Origin: JBHIDJ01 sp046760105 | GTDB lineage: Bacteria > Pseudomonadota > Gammaproteobacteria > Acidiferrobacterales > SPGG2 | Direction of reading: 5' to 3' | Length of the DNA: 8,119 bases | Assembly: GCA_046760105.1 (NCBI GenBank) | Contig: JBHIDJ010000127.1 | Span: 1 to 8,119, forward strand | Shown: piece by piece, positions 6,572 through 8,119 of the stretch | Layout of the letters: each line of letters opens with the position of its first letter | How positions within the stretch are numbered: position 1 is the first letter of the stretch | Program-made: the position numbers and the translations under genes | The notes under the pieces: generated by a model | What the model saw: only the letters and a program-made list of their open reading frames with translations | The model's database searches: none | What the model was told of the DNA's origin: nothing

Positions 6572-7936
6572 TCACTGTTTTATAATTTCCAGCGCCTCTG
6601 CCAACCGCTTTACCGGAAAAACCTCGATCCGCGCATCGGCTTTTTTTGGCCTATTGGCGGCCGGTATCAACGCGCATTTGAACCCGAGTTTGGCCGCTTC
6701 GCGTAGACGCTCCTGGCCTCGCTGCACAGGCCGCAGTTCACCCGCGAGTCCAATCTCCCCGAATGCGATCAACTCCCGCCCCACAGGCCTATCGCCCAGA
6801 CTCGACACTGTCGCTACCATGACCGCCAAATCCGCGGCAGTCTCCGTGATCCGCATACCGCCGGCAACATTGATGAATACGTCGTGGTCGTACGTCGCCA
6901 CGCCCGCGTGACGATGCAGTACGGCAAGCAGCATTCCCAGACGATTCTGGTCGATACCGACGCTCAACCGCCTTGGATTTGCAAGGTGGCTCTGGTCCAC
7001 AAGCGCTTGCACCTCAACCAGTAACGGGCGAGTCCCTTCCTGCGTCGCTAGAACCACTGTCCCGGACACGGCATCACCCTGGCGGCTAACAAACATAGCT
7101 GATGGGTTATCGACTTCACGCAACCCGGATTCGGTCATCACAAATACGCCGATTTCGTTTACCGCACCAAAGCGATTCTTAATGGCCCTGATGATACGGA
7201 ACCGGCTGGACGGATCACCCTCGAAATACAACACGGTATCCACCATATGTTCCAATACGCGTGGTCCGGCAAGCATACCTTCTTTGGTCACGTGGCCCAC
7301 CAGAAACAAACCGATTTCCTTTTGTTTCGCCAACCGCACAAGTTGTGCGGCCGATTCACGTACCTGGGCCACACTACCCGGCGCTGACTGCAATAGATCG
7401 GTAAACATAGTCTGGATGGAATCAATCACCATAACCTGCGGCTGTTCGGCGTCGGCGCAACTGAGAATCGCTTCGACGTGATTCTCGGCAACCAAACGTA
7501 TGCGATTCCCTTTAAGCCCCAGTCTGTGGGCACGCAGCGCCACCTGTCGCGTGGATTCCTCGCCCGTAACATACAAGACTTTCGTGTGCGTGCTGATTGC
7601 CGTGAGCGCCTGAAGTAGTAACGTCGATTTTCCAATTCCCGGATCGCCGCCGATCAACACCACGGACCCACCAACCATGCCGCCGCCAAGAACGCGATCC
7701 AATTCCGAAAGACCCGTCGGCACACGCGCAACGAGCTCGATCTCGACCGTGTCCAGTGACTGCACGACAGCAGCAGGCGCCCGTCGCGCGAAGCGACTAC
7801 CGGTTGCGGGATCGCCGCTAGCGATGGTTTCCACAAGCGTATTCCAGCTACCGCAAGCAGGGCACTGCCCACTCCATTTCGGCGCCTGCGCCCCGCATTC
7901 GCTACAACTGAACACCGATTTTGTCTTAACTGTCAT
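6572..7936 (-). CDS. radA: DNA repair protein RadA/Sms
   Basis: RadA is a RecA-related, DnaB-like ATPase that processes recombination intermediates and drives branch migration in homologous recombination and repair. The 454-residue length is normal for the family. In order, the protein shows a C4 zinc finger (CSEC at 11-14, CPAC at 25-28), the Walker A motif GDPGIGKST (97-105), Walker B VMVIDS (168-173), the RadA-specific KNRFG motif (253-257) and a C-terminal Lon-protease-like domain (about 275-454) with the region VFINVAGGMRITE. It starts at ATG 7934-7936 and ends at TGA 6572-6574. No clear ribosome-binding site precedes the ATG, where a stem-forming repeat lies close by. It follows alr on the same strand with about 120 bases between, and converges on the FHA gene. 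Confidence 0.97.
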   Translation of the reverse strand: MTVKTKSVFSCSECGAQAPKWSGQCPACGSWNTLVETIASGDPATGSRFARRAPAAVVQSLDTVEIELVARVPTGLSELDRVLGGGMVGGSVVLIGGDPGIGKSTLLLQALTAISTHTKVLYVTGEESTRQVALRAHRLGLKGNRIRLVAENHVEAILSCADAEQPQVMVIDSIQTMFTDLLQSAPGSVAQVRESAAQLVRLAKQKEIGLFLVGHVTKEGMLAGPRVLEHMVDTVLYFEGDPSSRFRIIRAIKNRFGAVNEIGVFVMTESGLREVDNPSAMFVSRQGDAVSGTVVLATQEGTRPLLVEVQALVDQSHLANPRRLSVGIDQNRLGMLLAVLHRHAGVATYDHDVFINVAGGMRITETAADLAVMVATVSSLGDRPVGRELIAFGEIGLAGELRPVQRGQERLREAAKLGFKCALIPAANRPKKADARIEVFPVKRLAEALEIIKQ

Positions 7937-7953
7937 TACATTCAGGACGAAAG

Positions 7954-8029
7954 GCTTAGGACTAAGGATTTAGCGCTAGGGCGTGAGAACTAAGGACCAG
8001 CCTTTAACACGCAGTCCTCAGTCCTAAGC
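7954..8029. repeat. Inverted repeat of the GGACTAAGGA type in the alr-radA gap
   Basis: GCTTAGGACTAAGGA (7954-7968) and TCCTCAGTCCTAAGC (8015-8029) are inverted copies pairing at 14 of 15 positions. A further partial copy, AACTAAGGACC, lies between them at about 7989-7999. On the radA mRNA the stem would end 18 bases before the start codon. The unit looks like a dispersed intergenic repeat rather than a gene part; its copy number elsewhere is unknown. Confidence 0.75.
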
Positions 8030-8046
8030 ATTCATCCCCTTTCCCC

Positions 8047-8060
8047 TTGCTACTTGCTAC
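8047..8060 (-). repeat. Tandem GTAGCAAGTAGCAA repeat overlapping the alr stop codon
   Basis: Read on the minus strand this is GTAGCAAGTAGCAA, two tandem units of the same core found at 6525-6533 and, inverted, at 6560-6568. The alr stop codon TAG (8057-8059) falls inside it, so the repeat begins exactly at the gene end. Confidence 0.65.
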
Positions 8061-8119
8061 TGCTTTAATACCCTTGGTACCCGCGGCGGTATGCGTACAA
8101 ACAATTCGTAGCCTATAGT
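8057..8119 (-). CDS. alr: C-terminal end of alanine racemase (partial)
   Basis: This gene enters from the right edge on the minus strand; its last 20 codons and stop (TAG 8057-8059) are visible. The translation TIGYELFVRIPPRVPRVLKQ matches the C terminus of PLP-dependent alanine racemases, where GTI-x-YE-L precedes an arginine/proline-rich RVPR end. The enzyme interconverts L- and D-alanine to supply D-Ala for peptidoglycan. The alr-radA order is common in gammaproteobacteria, which supports the call despite the short length. Confidence 0.82.
   Translation of the reverse strand, partial: TIGYELFVRIPPRVPRVLKQ

Overview
The window most resembles a chromosomal segment of a gammaproteobacterium. 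DapD is close to the Escherichia coli enzyme over its whole length, the partial alr gene sits directly upstream of radA as in many gammaproteobacteria, and the left edge carries the end of a YggS-family gene. A more exact taxon cannot be read from the sequence. There are no tRNA or rRNA genes, CRISPR arrays, transposases or phage genes. There are six complete genes and two gene ends cut by the window edges.

Layout: the left edge (3-68, +) holds the last 21 codons of a YggS-type PLP homeostasis protein. It converges on a DMT/EamA permease (184-1050, -), and the gap between them is filled by an imperfect inverted repeat. Divergent from the permease is dapD (1299-2120, +), the succinyltransferase of lysine/diaminopimelate synthesis. 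A 311-bp AT-rich spacer then leads into a three-gene signalling cluster on the + strand: a CHASE2 Ser/Thr protein kinase (2432-4966), a PP2C Ser/Thr phosphatase (4966-5805, overlapping the kinase by one base) and a tandem-FHA protein (5862-6497). The cluster converges on radA (6572-7936, -), and upstream of radA lies the end of alr (8057-8119, -).

The most interesting part is 2432-6497. Its products form a complete phospho-signalling circuit. The kinase has a periplasmic CHASE2 sensor and a cytoplasmic PknB-like catalytic domain, the phosphatase can reverse phosphorylation, and the FHA protein can bind phosphothreonine. Between the last membrane helix and the kinase domain lies a TPR-like helical segment. 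The second FHA domain lacks the usual phosphopeptide-binding residues. The signal sensed and the downstream target are unknown, and no neighbouring gene reveals them.

The second theme is short non-coding repeats. Three unrelated repeat types occupy the gaps at 76-170, 6502-6568 and 7954-8060. One family (core GTAGCAAGT) lies on both sides of radA and contains the alr stop codon. Another folds into a near-perfect stem ending 18 bases before the radA start codon.
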